Source: Ensifer adhaerens
GTDB taxonomy: Bacteria > Pseudomonadota > Alphaproteobacteria > Rhizobiales > Rhizobiaceae
DNA length: 64,000 nt
Direction: 5' to 3'
Assembly (NCBI RefSeq): GCF_013283195.1
Contig: NZ_JABEKT010000005.1
Coordinates: 298,684-362,683 of the forward strand
Position numbers and translations under genes: made by a program. Positions 10,918 through 19,519 of this stretch are shown in pieces. Below the pieces are notes generated by a model. It ran no database searches. It saw only the letters and a program-made list of their open reading frames with translations, and had not been told where the DNA came from. Each line of letters opens with the position of its first letter. The first letter of the stretch is position 1.

Positions 10918-12171
10918 TCAGTGCGCAACGGCGGCAGCGGCCGCCTCGTCGATCAGTCGGCCGGTGCGGAAACGGTCGAGCGTCAGCCCGGCGGCCAGCC
11001 GATGCGGTTCGCCCCTCGCAATGAGGTGCGCAAACAGGTTGGCCGAGCCCGGCGTCGCCTTGAAGCCGCCCGTACCCCAGCCGGCATTGAGGAACAGCCC
11101 TGGAACCGGCGTGATGCCCTGGATCGGCGAGCGGTCCTGCGTCACGTCGACGATACCGCCCCACTGCCGCATCATCTTGACACGCCGGAACATCGGGAAG
11201 AGCTCGCAGATCGCATCCAGCGTGTGGGTGATGATCTGCAGGCCGCCCGTCTGGGAGTAGGAATTGTACTGGTCGGTGCCGGCGCCGATGACGAGTTCGC
11301 CCTTGTCGGACTGCGAGATATAGGCATGCACCGAGTTCGACATGACGACACAGGGAAACATCGGTTTCAGAGGTTCGGAAACCAGCGCCTGCAGCGGCTG
11401 GCTCTGCAGCGGCACGCGCACGTCGGCCATTTCCATCAGCACCGACGAGTGCCCTGCGGCAGAAACGCCGATCTTCTTGGCGCCGATGAAGCCGCGATTG
11501 GTATCGACGCCGGTCACTTTGCCGGTCTCGTCGCGGCGGATGCCGGTCACTTCGCAATTCTGGATGATGTGCACGCCGCGGTCGGACGCGCCGCGGGCAT
11601 AACCCCAGGCAACCGCATCGTGTCGCGCCGTGCCGCCGCGCCGCTGCAGCGCCGCACCGTTGATCGGATAGCGGGCGTTCTTGGCGATATCGAGCGGCGG
11701 GCAGTAGGCCTTGGCCTGTTCCGGCGTCAGCCACTCATTGTCGATGCCGTAGAGACGGTTGGCATTGATATGGCGCTTGAACGACTGCTGATCGTGGATG
11801 TTGTGCGAAAGCATCATGACGCCGCGCGGCGAATACATGACGTTGTAGTTGAGGTCCTGCGACAGGTTTTCCCAGAGCTTCAGCGAATGCTCGTAGATGT
11901 CCATGCTCTCTTCATAGAGATAGTTGGACCGGATGATCGTGGTGTTGCGGCCGGTGTTGCCGCCACCGATCCAACCCTTTTCGAGCACCGCGACATTGGT
12001 GATGCCGTGCTCCTTGGCAAGATAGTATGCAGCGCCCAGCCCGTGGCCGCCGCCGCCAATGATGATCACATCATAGTCCTTGCGGGGCTCGGGCGAAGCC
12101 CATTGCGGACCCCATCCCTTGTGGCCGCGCAAAGCCTCGCGCGCCACGGCAAAAACAGAATATTTGCGCAT
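10918..12171 (-). CDS. soxB: Sarcosine oxidase beta subunit
   Basis: 417-residue flavoprotein subunit carrying the sarcosine-oxidising site (FAD and covalently bound FMN at the interface with alpha, known from the family). The dinucleotide-binding loop IIIGGGGHGLGAAYYL is at about residues 34-49. The GGNTGRN segment that follows is characteristic of SoxB. The ATG at 12171 gives the conserved start MRKYSVFAVAREALRGHKGW; the open frame continues upstream to 12342 without family similarity. First gene of soxBDAG. Confidence 0.95.
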   Translation of the reverse strand: MRKYSVFAVAREALRGHKGWGPQWASPEPRKDYDVIIIGGGGHGLGAAYYLAKEHGITNVAVLEKGWIGGGNTGRNTTIIRSNYLYEESMDIYEHSLKLWENLSQDLNYNVMYSPRGVMMLSHNIHDQQSFKRHINANRLYGIDNEWLTPEQAKAYCPPLDIAKNARYPINGAALQRRGGTARHDAVAWGYARGASDRGVHIIQNCEVTGIRRDETGKVTGVDTNRGFIGAKKIGVSAAGHSSVLMEMADVRVPLQSQPLQALVSEPLKPMFPCVVMSNSVHAYISQSDKGELVIGAGTDQYNSYSQTGGLQIITHTLDAICELFPMFRRVKMMRQWGGIVDVTQDRSPIQGITPVPGLFLNAGWGTGGFKATPGSANLFAHLIARGEPHRLAAGLTLDRFRTGRLIDEAAAAAVAH

Positions 12172-12508
12172 CCGCCTGTTACTCCATGAACCCCGGTGAT
12201 CATTCTCGTTGGCGTTAGAAATCGCAAATCCGACGCCCGCGCAACGTTTCTTTTGCGACGCAAACGGGCGGACTTGCGCGGAGTTGCGACATCGCCGCAA
12301 TCCGTCGATTGCCGCACGATGATACACATAGCGGCCCACCATTGCGGATTTTTCAGCACAGCCTCATGTCCTCGCTGGACTTTCCGCTGATGATCTGGTA
12401 TCCGCACCTTCAATCGTCGAGCTTTCGGCTCAGCGAACGTAGCTTTTTTTGCCTCCGACACCTGACGTGAGGCAACAACTCGAAACAACCAAAGGAACGG
12501 GATTTCAC
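12172..12508. other. Divergent intergenic region soxB / rpsU
   Basis: 337 bp separating the divergently transcribed sox operon and rpsU. I see no conserved gene and no clear riboswitch fold; both promoters must lie here. The G+C is slightly lower near 12430-12470. Confidence 0.5.
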
Positions 12509-12721
12509 GTGCAGGTACTTGTCCGCGATAACAATGTTGACCAGGCGCTCCGCGCTCTCAAGAAGAAGATGCAGCGCGAAGGCATTTTCCGCGAAATGAA
12601 GATGCGTGATTTCTACGAAAAGCCGTCCCAGAAGCGCGCCCGCGAAAAGGCTGAAGCCGTTCGCCGCGTCCGCAAGCTGGCGCGCAAGCGTGCACAGCGC
12701 GAAGGCGTCGTGGCCCGTTAA
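12509..12721 (+). CDS. rpsU: 30S ribosomal protein S21
   Basis: 70-residue basic protein of the small ribosomal subunit, with the S21 start [20 protein letters not shown] and the later [15 protein letters not shown] tail. The start is a GTG at 12509 preceded by a GGAAC ribosome-binding site; the upstream in-frame extension (from 12449) has no family similarity. It is encoded alone and followed by a strong terminator. Confidence 0.95.
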   Translation: MQVLVRDNNVDQALRALKKKMQREGIFREMKMRDFYEKPSQKRAREKAEAVRRVRKLARKRAQREGVVAR

Positions 12722-12757
12722 TTTGTCGATTTTTCGACACTTATCGATCTAAGTCGT

Positions 12758-12791
12758 GGCGGGGGCGAAATATCGCCGCCGCCTTTCTTTT
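12758..12791 (+). terminator. Rho-independent terminator of rpsU
   Basis: An 11-bp GC-rich stem with one mismatch (12758-12768 with 12773-12783), a 4-base loop and a following TTTCTTTT tract, 37 bases after the rpsU stop. Confidence 0.75.
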
Positions 12792-13000
12792 GGTATGGAC
12801 ATCTTTTCCGTCGTCGGGCTAGCGTGACAATCGCAACCGGCAACGGTGGCCGGTCGCGGTGTTTAGCGCCGGACGGTTTGCCGCAGGCCCTCGTAGCCTC
12901 GGCTGTGGGGCCCCGCGAAATTCGCCGGCCTCCTTGAACGGGAAGCCGATGGCTTTCGGACCTAGTCGCATTGAGGGATCGACCTTTGACACTTGCTGCC

Positions 13001-13870
13001 ATGACTGCGGACGTCGCCGGTTTTACCACCCAAGAGGCGCGCCGCCGCCACCAGCGCAAGCCGAAGCTTGCCGCCATGTTCCTGCTCGGATCAGCTCTGC
13101 TTCTTTCGGGATGCACGACCGACGGACCGGAATCGATGGCCAAGGTCGAGCGTGAACAGGGCTCGCAAGGAAACATCGCATCGCTGTCGAGCGTGATCGC
13201 CTCCAACCCGAGCGACCCCGAGGGTTATAACGTCCGTGGCTCCGCCTACGGCCGCGCCGGCGAATACCGCCGCGCCCTTGCCGATTTCGACCAGGCGATC
13301 CAGCTCAACGCGCGCTTTTACCAGGCCTATGCCAACCGCGCGCTCGTTCACCGCAACATGGGCAACACCCAGGCAGCCCTTGCCGACTACAACATGGCGC
13401 TGCAACTCAACGCCAACTACGATGTCGCCTATATCGGCCGCGGCAATCTCTATCGCCAGGCAGGCCAGCTCGATTCCGCCTTCAACGATTTCAACAAGGC
13501 GATCCAGCTCGACACCACCGACCCGCGCGCCTACCACAATCGCGGCCTGATCTATCAGGCGCGCAACCAGCACGGCCAGGCCATCGAAGACTTCTCGACG
13601 GCGATCTCGCTGTCGCCGAGCTCGCCGGAGCCCTATAACGGCCGCGGCATCTCCTACGTCGCCCAGGGCGACGACGACAATGCGTTCTCCGACTTCAACA
13701 CCGCCATCACGCTCGACGGCAAGATTGCCGAATCCTGGGCGAACCAGGCGCTGGTCTACGAGCGCAAGGGCGACAAGACCAAGGCCGCAAAGTCCTACTC
13801 GCATGCCCTGCAGCTCGATCCGAAATACGAGCCGGCGCGTGCAGGCCTTGCCCGCGTAAAAGCCACGTAA
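13001..13870 (+). CDS. TPR-repeat lipoprotein
   Basis: 289 residues from the ATG at 13001 (a TTG 30 bases upstream is an alternative). A basic N-terminus leads into a hydrophobic segment AMFLLGSALLLSGC, with a lipobox LLSGC and lipidation Cys at about residue 36. The rest is about six tetratricopeptide repeats with the W/N-x-RG-x2-Y pattern (YNVRGSAYGRAG, YANRALVHRNMG, YIGRGNLYRQAG, YHNRGLIYQARN, YNGRGISYVAQG, WANQALVYERKG). NlpI-like envelope scaffold proteins have this layout. Exact partner is unknown. Confidence 0.85.
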   Translation: MTADVAGFTTQEARRRHQRKPKLAAMFLLGSALLLSGCTTDGPESMAKVEREQGSQGNIASLSSVIASNPSDPEGYNVRGSAYGRAGEYRRALADFDQAIQLNARFYQAYANRALVHRNMGNTQAALADYNMALQLNANYDVAYIGRGNLYRQAGQLDSAFNDFNKAIQLDTTDPRAYHNRGLIYQARNQHGQAIEDFSTAISLSPSSPEPYNGRGISYVAQGDDDNAFSDFNTAITLDGKIAESWANQALVYERKGDKTKAAKSYSHALQLDPKYEPARAGLARVKAT

Positions 13871-13897
13871 GACGCAAGCACCCCTCTTCCGTTTCAA

Positions 13898-13929
13898 CGC
13901 CCGCGACCCGTTCGCGGGCGTTTTCGTTT
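13898..13929 (+). terminator. Rho-independent terminator
   Basis: Perfect 9-bp stem CGCCCGCGA / TCGCGGGCG with a 5-base loop followed by TTTTCGTTT, 28 bases after the TPR lipoprotein gene. Confidence 0.85.
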
Positions 13930-14019
13930 GTCCGCAGCGGCAATCGAGCCTGCGGTGGCGGGCGGAACCTTCCCGGCCACCATCCGTTTGCTCAGGGAAT
14001 GAAAAACGGAGACTGAGCC

Positions 14020-14496
14020 ATGATCAAGAAGACCTTCATCGCGACACTGGCCCTGGCAGCCCTTTGCGCCGGGCCGTCCGCAGCGCAGAATTATGTCGCA
14101 CTTGGCCGCCTCGTCTGCGGTTCGGACGGAGGTACAGGCATGATCCTTACCTCGACAAAGAACCTGCTTTGCACCTTCAAACCGGCCAATGGCGCGCCGG
14201 CGGCGAGCTATGCCGGCACCATTCGCAAGATCGGCATCGACATCGGCAAGACGGGCAAGAGCACCATGGTCTGGGATGTCCTGGCCAAGACCGGCACGCC
14301 GGTGAGCGAATACGCACTTGCCGGCGAATACTACGGTATCGGCGCCGATGCGAGCGTTGCCGTTGGCGGCGGCGCCAAGGTCATCGGCGGCGGCACCAAC
14401 AAGGCCTTCATGCTGCAACCTGTCAATGTGCAGGTCCAGGAAGGACTGAACATTGCAATCGGTGTCGACGAGTTGACGCTTGCGCCTGCGAGCTGA
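14020..14496 (+). CDS. DUF992 secreted protein
   Basis: 158 residues with a clean signal peptide (MIKKTFIATLALAALCAGPSA, cleavage near ASA-Q). The mature part starts by a short Cys-containing strand (GRLVCGSDGGTGMI) and contains the second Cys in TKNLLCTF, the pattern of the DUF992 family common in Rhizobiales. Function is not known; location is probably periplasmic. It is monocistronic between two terminators. Confidence 0.85.
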   Translation: MIKKTFIATLALAALCAGPSAAQNYVALGRLVCGSDGGTGMILTSTKNLLCTFKPANGAPAASYAGTIRKIGIDIGKTGKSTMVWDVLAKTGTPVSEYALAGEYYGIGADASVAVGGGAKVIGGGTNKAFMLQPVNVQVQEGLNIAIGVDELTLAPAS

Positions 14497-14672
14497 CAAG
14501 GCGCACAGGAGGCGCACAGGAAATGTCGACGAGATGATCCTCGCCGGCAGGCGTCGAGCTGCCGGTAAGGCCGATCCCTCCCCTATAGCGCCGCACGTCA
14601 ATATGACGCGAAAGGCTCTGTGGAATTTGGGACCTGCATGCCTGCTTTGCCGGCGGTTCGACGCAACAGACG

Positions 14673-14700
14673 AAAACGCCCGCCATATGGCGGGCGTTTT
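14673..14700. terminator. Bidirectional terminator
   Basis: Perfect palindrome AAAACGCCCGCCA/TGGCGGGCGTTTT centred at 14686-14687. It has a U-tract on both strands and sits between the convergent DUF992 gene and pntB, so it can end both transcripts. Confidence 0.88.
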
Positions 14701-14726
14701 CTATTCCAACGTTCAGTGACGGCCGA

Positions 14727-16127
14727 TCAGGCGTGCAGCGCCTTGACGATGTCTTCCGTCACCTTCTTGGCGTCGCCGAGCAGCATCATGGTGCCATCCT
14801 TGTAGAACAGCGTGTTGTCGATGCCGGCATAGCCGGATCCGAGCGAGCGCTTGACGAACAGGCAGGTCTTGGCCTTGTCGACGTCGAGGATCGGCATGCC
14901 GTAGATCGGCGACGATGGGTCGTCACGCGCCGCCGGGTTGGTGACGTCGTTGGCGCCGATGACATAGGCGACATCCGCCTGGGCGAATTCCGAGTTGATG
15001 TCTTCAAGCTCGAACACTTCGTCATAGGGAACGTTGGCTTCTGCGAGCAGCACGTTCATGTGACCTGGCATACGGCCGGCGACCGGATGGATCGCGTATT
15101 TCACATCGACGCCTGCGGCCTTCAGCTGGTCGCCGAGTTCGCGCAGCGCATGCTGCGCCTGGGCAACGGCCATGCCATAGCCCGGGACAATGATCACCTT
15201 GGAGGCATTGGCCATCAGGAAGGCCGCATCGTCAGCGGCCCCCTGCTTGACGGTGCGCTGGACGCCGTCGTCGACGGCAGCTGTCGCCGTCTCGCCGCCA
15301 AAGCCACCGAGAATGACCGAGATGAACGAGCGGTTCATGCCCTTGCACATGATGTAGGACAGGATCGCACCGGATGAGCCGACGAGCGCGCCGGTGATGA
15401 TCAGCGCCAGGTTGCCGAGCGTGAAGCCGATGCCGGCCGCTGCCCAACCGGAATAGGAGTTGAGCATCGAGACGACCACCGGCATGTCGGCGCCGCCGAT
15501 CGGGACGATGATCAGGACACCAAGCGCCAGCGACAGGAGAACGATCAGCCAGAACACCGTCGTGCTCTGGGTGAAGACCAGCATGATCACCAGCACGACA
15601 AGCGCGATCGCCAGGCCGGCGTTGACGAAGTGACGGCCGGTGAGCAGGATCGGCTTGCCGGACATGCGTCCGTCGAGCTTGAGGAAGGCGATGATCGAAC
15701 CGGTAAAGGTGATCGCGCCGATGGCAACGCCGAGCGACATTTCGACCAGCGCCTGGGCGTGAATGTCGCCGACGGTGCCGATGCCGAAGCTTTCGGGCGC
15801 GTACATCGCCGCGGCCGCGACCATGACTGCTGCGAGACCCACGAGCGAGTGGAAGGCGGCAACAAGCTGCGGCATCGACGTCATGGCAATGCGCCGCGCG
15901 ATCACAGCACCAGCGCCGCCACCAATCGCAAGGCCGAGCACGATCAGCAGGAAACCGCCGAAGGTGGGCTTTGCCAGAAGCAGCGTGGTGACGATGGCAA
16001 TGCCCATGCCGACCATGCCGTAGGTGTTGCCCTTGCGGCTGGTAGCCGGGTGCGACAGACCGCGCAGTGCCATGATGAAAAGCACGCCGGAGACGAGATA
16101 GAGGAAGGCTGCGAAATTAGCGTTCAT
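14727..16127 (-). CDS. pntB: NAD(P) transhydrogenase subunit beta
   Basis: 466-residue membrane subunit of the proton-translocating transhydrogenase, which uses the proton gradient to reduce NADP+ with NADH. The N-terminal two thirds is a set of about nine membrane segments (domain II); the C-terminal part is the soluble NADP-binding domain III with VIIVPGYGMAVAQAQH and the later VAYVIGANDVTNPAA segment. It is the last gene of pntAA-pntAB-pntB, nine bases after pntAB. Confidence 0.96.
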   Translation of the reverse strand: MNANFAAFLYLVSGVLFIMALRGLSHPATSRKGNTYGMVGMGIAIVTTLLLAKPTFGGFLLIVLGLAIGGGAGAVIARRIAMTSMPQLVAAFHSLVGLAAVMVAAAAMYAPESFGIGTVGDIHAQALVEMSLGVAIGAITFTGSIIAFLKLDGRMSGKPILLTGRHFVNAGLAIALVVLVIMLVFTQSTTVFWLIVLLSLALGVLIIVPIGGADMPVVVSMLNSYSGWAAAGIGFTLGNLALIITGALVGSSGAILSYIMCKGMNRSFISVILGGFGGETATAAVDDGVQRTVKQGAADDAAFLMANASKVIIVPGYGMAVAQAQHALRELGDQLKAAGVDVKYAIHPVAGRMPGHMNVLLAEANVPYDEVFELEDINSEFAQADVAYVIGANDVTNPAARDDPSSPIYGMPILDVDKAKTCLFVKRSLGSGYAGIDNTLFYKDGTMMLLGDAKKVTEDIVKALHA

Positions 16128-16136
16128 CGGCCGGCC

Positions 16137-16556
16137 TCACTTGTCTTTTTTCTTGTACATGGCGAGCATGCGCTGGGTGACCAGGAAGCCGCCAAAGATG
16201 TTCACCGAGGCGAGCACGAGCGCGATGAAACCGAAACCGGTCGCAAGCCCCGAGGCCGAGATGCCGACGGCGAGCAGTGCGCCGACGACGATGACCGAGG
16301 AGATCGCGTTGGTGACCGCCATCAACGGCGTGTGCAGAGCCGGTGTCACCGACCAGACGACGTAATAGCCGACGAAGATCGACAGGACGAAGATCGCCAG
16401 ACGGAAGACGAACGGATCGATCGCGCCGCCGGTGGCACCGTGCGCGAGCGCGCCGGCCGCTTCCGCGGTATCGGGCAGGTTCAGCGCCGCCTGCTGGACG
16501 GCAGCCACCGCCTTGTCGAGCGCATCGAGCGCTTTTTCCAATGCTTCGTTGGCCAT
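16137..16556 (-). CDS. pntAB: NAD(P) transhydrogenase subunit alpha part 2
   Basis: 139-residue membrane protein carrying the domain II helices that in enteric bacteria are fused to PntA. Three to four hydrophobic segments occupy residues 45-130. The ATG at 16556 overlaps the stop of the upstream gene by one base (TGATG), which fixes the start. The alpha subunit split into two genes is typical of Alphaproteobacteria. Confidence 0.93.
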   Translation of the reverse strand: MANEALEKALDALDKAVAAVQQAALNLPDTAEAAGALAHGATGGAIDPFVFRLAIFVLSIFVGYYVVWSVTPALHTPLMAVTNAISSVIVVGALLAVGISASGLATGFGFIALVLASVNIFGGFLVTQRMLAMYKKKDK

Positions 16557-17704
16557 CAAAGATCCCCCTTCTTCTTCGGCTCGAAATTCGCATTGACGAT
16601 GGCGCCGCCATGGGTAAGCGCCGTCGCCTTGACGAGCTCGTCCTCCATGTTGAGCGCCAGCGCCTTGGTTTCCTTGGAGACCATGGTCTCGAGGAAGGTC
16701 ACGAGGTTCTTGGCGTAGAGACCGGACGCCGATGCGGCGATCCGACCGGGCACGTTGAGATGGCCGACGACCTTGACGCCTTCGACATCGGCAACCTTGC
16801 CGGCCTCGGCACCCTCGACGTTGCCGCCGCGCTCGACGGCGAGGTCGACCGCAACCGAACCGGGCTTCATGCTTTTAAGCATCTCGCGTGTGACGAGGCG
16901 AGGTGCCGGCCGACCCGGGATCAGCGCCGTGGTGATGACGATGTCCTGCTTGGCGATGTGCTCGGCAACAAGGGCTGCCTGTTTCGCCTGATACTCTTTC
17001 GACATTTCCTTGGCGTAGCCACCGGCGGTTTCGGCCGCCTTGAATTCCTCGTCCTCGACGGCGATGAACTTGGCGCCAAGCGAGGCCACCTGTTCCTTGG
17101 CGGCGGGACGCACGTCGGTCGCCGAAACCACGGCGCCTAGACGGCGGGCGGTCGCGATCGCCTGCAGGCCGGCAACGCCGGCGCCCATGACGAAGACCTT
17201 GGCCGCCGGAACCGTGCCGGCTGCCGTCATCATCATCGGTAGCGCCCGGTCATATTCGTAGGCCGCGTCGATCACCGCCTGGTATCCGGCAAGGTTTGCC
17301 TGGCTCGACAGCACGTCCATCGACTGTGCGCGGGTGATGCGCGGCATCAGTTCCATCGCAAAGGCGGAAAGGCCGGCCTTGGCCATTTCGGCGACCGCAT
17401 CCTCGTTGCCATAGGGATCCATGATGGCGATGACGATGGCGCCGGATTTGTAGCCGGCGATTTCGGCGCTGTTCGGCCGGCGCACCCTGAGGACGACATC
17501 AGCCGTCTTCGCATCGGCGATTTTGCCGATCCGGGCACCAACCTTCTCATATTCCGCATCCGGGACGCGCGACAAAAACCCGGCGCCGGCCTCGACAACC
17601 ACGTCGAATCCGAGCCCCTTCAGTTTCTTCACGCTATCCGGAGATGCCGCAACGCGACCCTCGTTCGGATCCGTTTCCTTGGCAACAAAGACAATTTCGC
17701 TCAC
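16556..17704 (-). CDS. pntAA: NAD(P) transhydrogenase subunit alpha part 1
   Basis: 382-residue soluble NAD-binding domain I, related to alanine dehydrogenase. It contains [19 protein letters not shown] (Rossmann loop near residue 175) and the [17 protein letters not shown] segment conserved in PntA. The start is a GTG at 17704, preceded by a strong GGAGGGGA, giving the family start [18 protein letters not shown]. First gene of the transhydrogenase operon. Confidence 0.95.
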   Translation of the reverse strand: MSEIVFVAKETDPNEGRVAASPDSVKKLKGLGFDVVVEAGAGFLSRVPDAEYEKVGARIGKIADAKTADVVLRVRRPNSAEIAGYKSGAIVIAIMDPYGNEDAVAEMAKAGLSAFAMELMPRITRAQSMDVLSSQANLAGYQAVIDAAYEYDRALPMMMTAAGTVPAAKVFVMGAGVAGLQAIATARRLGAVVSATDVRPAAKEQVASLGAKFIAVEDEEFKAAETAGGYAKEMSKEYQAKQAALVAEHIAKQDIVITTALIPGRPAPRLVTREMLKSMKPGSVAVDLAVERGGNVEGAEAGKVADVEGVKVVGHLNVPGRIAASASGLYAKNLVTFLETMVSKETKALALNMEDELVKATALTHGGAIVNANFEPKKKGDL

Positions 17705-18044
17705 AAGTCCCCTCCCTGGCCGCAAACGAGCCAAGGCTGGAATGCGGGCATCCTGTCCGACTGCAAGGCGGCCGCTCGTGCGAGCAGGCGCCCTCCCATG
17801 TGCAAAGCACACATTCCCCTGGAGACAGGCCAGGCCTGCCCTCCACTCCCCTCACGCGGTGAGGATAAAGCGCCACGCGTTCTCGTAAACGAACACGTCA
17901 AGGCGCTGCAAACATTCATGAGCCTTGAGCAAGGCAATCGACGCTCCCAGTCGATGCCGTGCGGCTTCAATCCGGACATCCGGACCGGCAGCCAAGGGCG
18001 GGCCTCCCCGGCCCGTCCGTGGCAAGTCTTGTCAGAAAAGCCGA
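17705..18044. other. Intergenic region between cox subunit IV gene and pntAA
   Basis: 340 bp without a supported gene. The small ORFs are unlike any family I know. The pntAA promoter should lie here; I see no clear operator. Confidence 0.5.
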
Positions 18045-18269
18045 TTAACGAAGGAAGAAGAAACCGGCGACGTTGAGAAGGATGAACAGCACCAGCGCGC
18101 TGAAGAAGCCCATGGCGGTGAAGAAACCTGCCGCCATGGCGATCAGCAGAGCGACGCAGAACATCGTGCCGTATTTCGTTGCACTGAGGAAGAAGTTGTA
18201 GGTCTTCTCGTGTTCCGCATAATCCATTGGAGCGCCCATTTCGACGGGTCCAGAATGATGCTTAGCCAT
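18045..18269 (-). CDS. aa3-type cytochrome c oxidase subunit IV
   Basis: 74-residue single-span membrane protein. A short hydrophilic N-terminus (MDYAEHEKTYNFFLSATK) is followed by two adjoining hydrophobic stretches at about residues 34-73. This is the pattern of the small bacterial aa3-oxidase subunit IV (CoxIV_2/PF07835). It stabilises the terminal oxidase in the inner membrane. It is adjacent to the transhydrogenase operon, an arrangement common in rhizobia, but separated by 340 bp. Confidence 0.88.
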   Translation of the reverse strand: MAKHHSGPVEMGAPMDYAEHEKTYNFFLSATKYGTMFCVALLIAMAAGFFTAMGFFSALVLFILLNVAGFFFLR

Positions 18270-18517
18270 CGTACAATTCTCCCAGAATGCCGCGGCGCGA
18301 CCCTTGGCCCTCGCCGCCCTTCAACCTTGATCCGCAAACGACTTCTACGGAAAAACGCGCAGACGTCCATTAGCTGCCCATACACAATGCCGGGGCCACG
18401 CGCAACGAAAACCCGTCGCTGTGCCCAGTCACCTGGGGCGATATGCCGCGTGCGTCTCGAAAGCGCGTCACGCGCCCGAGAAATGGCAAATTGCCCCGCG
18501 CTTTTAGACGACGGGCG

Positions 18518-19291
18518 CTACCGGAACACGGATGTGCGGTAGGACCGGCCGGACCCGTTCTGCGCGATGCGCGCCGTCGGCAGGATCGTCAGCGGCGCGA
18601 ACGGCACCTCCTGGCGGTCCGCGAACATCAGGCGACGCTCGAACGGCTCGGAATCGAAGATCGGGTAGCGGTCGAGGATCGAGGGCCGCTGTCCCCGCAC
18701 TTGCGCGACCAATAGCGCGCCATCGGCGTTATAGACGCCGAGGTTCTCGCGCTTGGCCACAACCGTCTCGGAAGCGAAGATGCGCTTGTAGAATGCCGCA
18801 TGCCTTGGCCGGCAAGCGGTCAGGCATCGATCGGCGCTGAAGTATTCGCACGCCATCGCCACTGGGCGCAGCGTCAGGTAGGGAAGCGCCCGCATCTCGT
18901 CGCCGGTGACGTCAGGATCGACCGCCAGCCGGCCGGGATCGACCAGCACCATGCCGGCATCGAGAAACACATCGATTTCGGGCGCGAAGATCAGTCCCGA
19001 GGTGCTGGCCCTGTGCTGCGGCGTGACGTGATGGACACGCACCGTACTGACAAGATTCTCGTCGAGATAGATACCGAAGACATAGGCATGGCTGTCGAAA
19101 TCGAGATCGTCGATCAGGGTCGAACCCGTCAGCTCCATCAGGTTGACGGCCTTGTAGGCCTTGTAGCGAAGCCGGGCGATATCCTCCATGTCCTCGCCTG
19201 TCTCGACCCGCCGATATTCGACGCGATCGAGAAGAAGCATCAGCTTCTCAGAAAAACTCCCAGGCTCCGCCCGGTGAAGACCTTCACCCAT
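18518..19291 (-). CDS. FeeM-type N-acyl amino acid synthase candidate
   Basis: 257-residue cytoplasmic protein with the GNAT/autoinducer-synthase-like fold seen in FeeM and LuxI relatives: ARLRYKAYKAVNLM near the N-terminus (residues 40-52), then VSTVRVHHVT and the aromatic and arginine-rich middle. FeeM-family enzymes join a fatty acyl chain to an amino acid (e.g. tyrosine). No acyl carrier gene is adjacent. An ATG at 19240 (MLLLDRVEYRR) is an alternative start and would leave more room to the CtrA boxes upstream. Three perfect TTAA-N7-TTAAC boxes precede the gene. Substrate is unknown. Confidence 0.72.
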   Translation of the reverse strand: MGEGLHRAEPGSFSEKLMLLLDRVEYRRVETGEDMEDIARLRYKAYKAVNLMELTGSTLIDDLDFDSHAYVFGIYLDENLVSTVRVHHVTPQHRASTSGLIFAPEIDVFLDAGMVLVDPGRLAVDPDVTGDEMRALPYLTLRPVAMACEYFSADRCLTACRPRHAAFYKRIFASETVVAKRENLGVYNADGALLVAQVRGQRPSILDRYPIFDSEPFERRLMFADRQEVPFAPLTILPTARIAQNGSGRSYRTSVFR

Positions 19292-19307
19292 TTCCCGCCC
19301 CTCATAG

Positions 19308-19323
19308 TTAACAAATCGTTAAC
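19308..19323 (-). promoter_or_regulatory. CtrA box 1 (TTAA-N7-TTAAC)
   Basis: Exact match to the CtrA full-site consensus on the plus strand: TTAA at 19308-19311, seven bases, TTAAC at 19319-19323. It lies 17-32 bases upstream of the FeeM-like ATG at 19291. Confidence 0.75.
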
Positions 19324-19371
19324 CTATTGACGGGCAGCCAGGCAGCAACAACAAAATGGCACAACTTGCCT

Positions 19372-19387
19372 TTAACTTATTGTTAAC
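19372..19387 (-). promoter_or_regulatory. CtrA box 2 (TTAA-N7-TTAAC)
   Basis: Exact match: TTAA at 19372-19375, seven bases, TTAAC at 19383-19387, about 81-96 bases upstream of the FeeM-like gene. Confidence 0.75.
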
Positions 19388-19388
19388 C

Positions 19389-19404
19389 TTAATATTTCGT
19401 TAAC
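19389..19404 (-). promoter_or_regulatory. CtrA box 3 (TTAA-N7-TTAAC)
   Basis: Exact match: TTAA at 19389-19392, seven bases, TTAAC at 19400-19404. It directly abuts box 2, giving a tandem pair on one face of the promoter region of the FeeM-like gene. Confidence 0.75.
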
Positions 19405-19519
19405 TTTTGTGGTTAATTGAACGTCGCAATGGTGGCTGCGTGACGCTGCGCAGGCGGCGGCTCAAGGCCTGGAACGAGAGAGGGGGAAAAGGACAGGACG
19501 AAAGCGCTCAGCGCGCCTG

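Noticed and set aside
12971-13000. TTG start for the TPR lipoprotein giving 10 extra residues
   Set aside because: The ATG at 13001 gives a more normal start; the extension adds nothing conserved.
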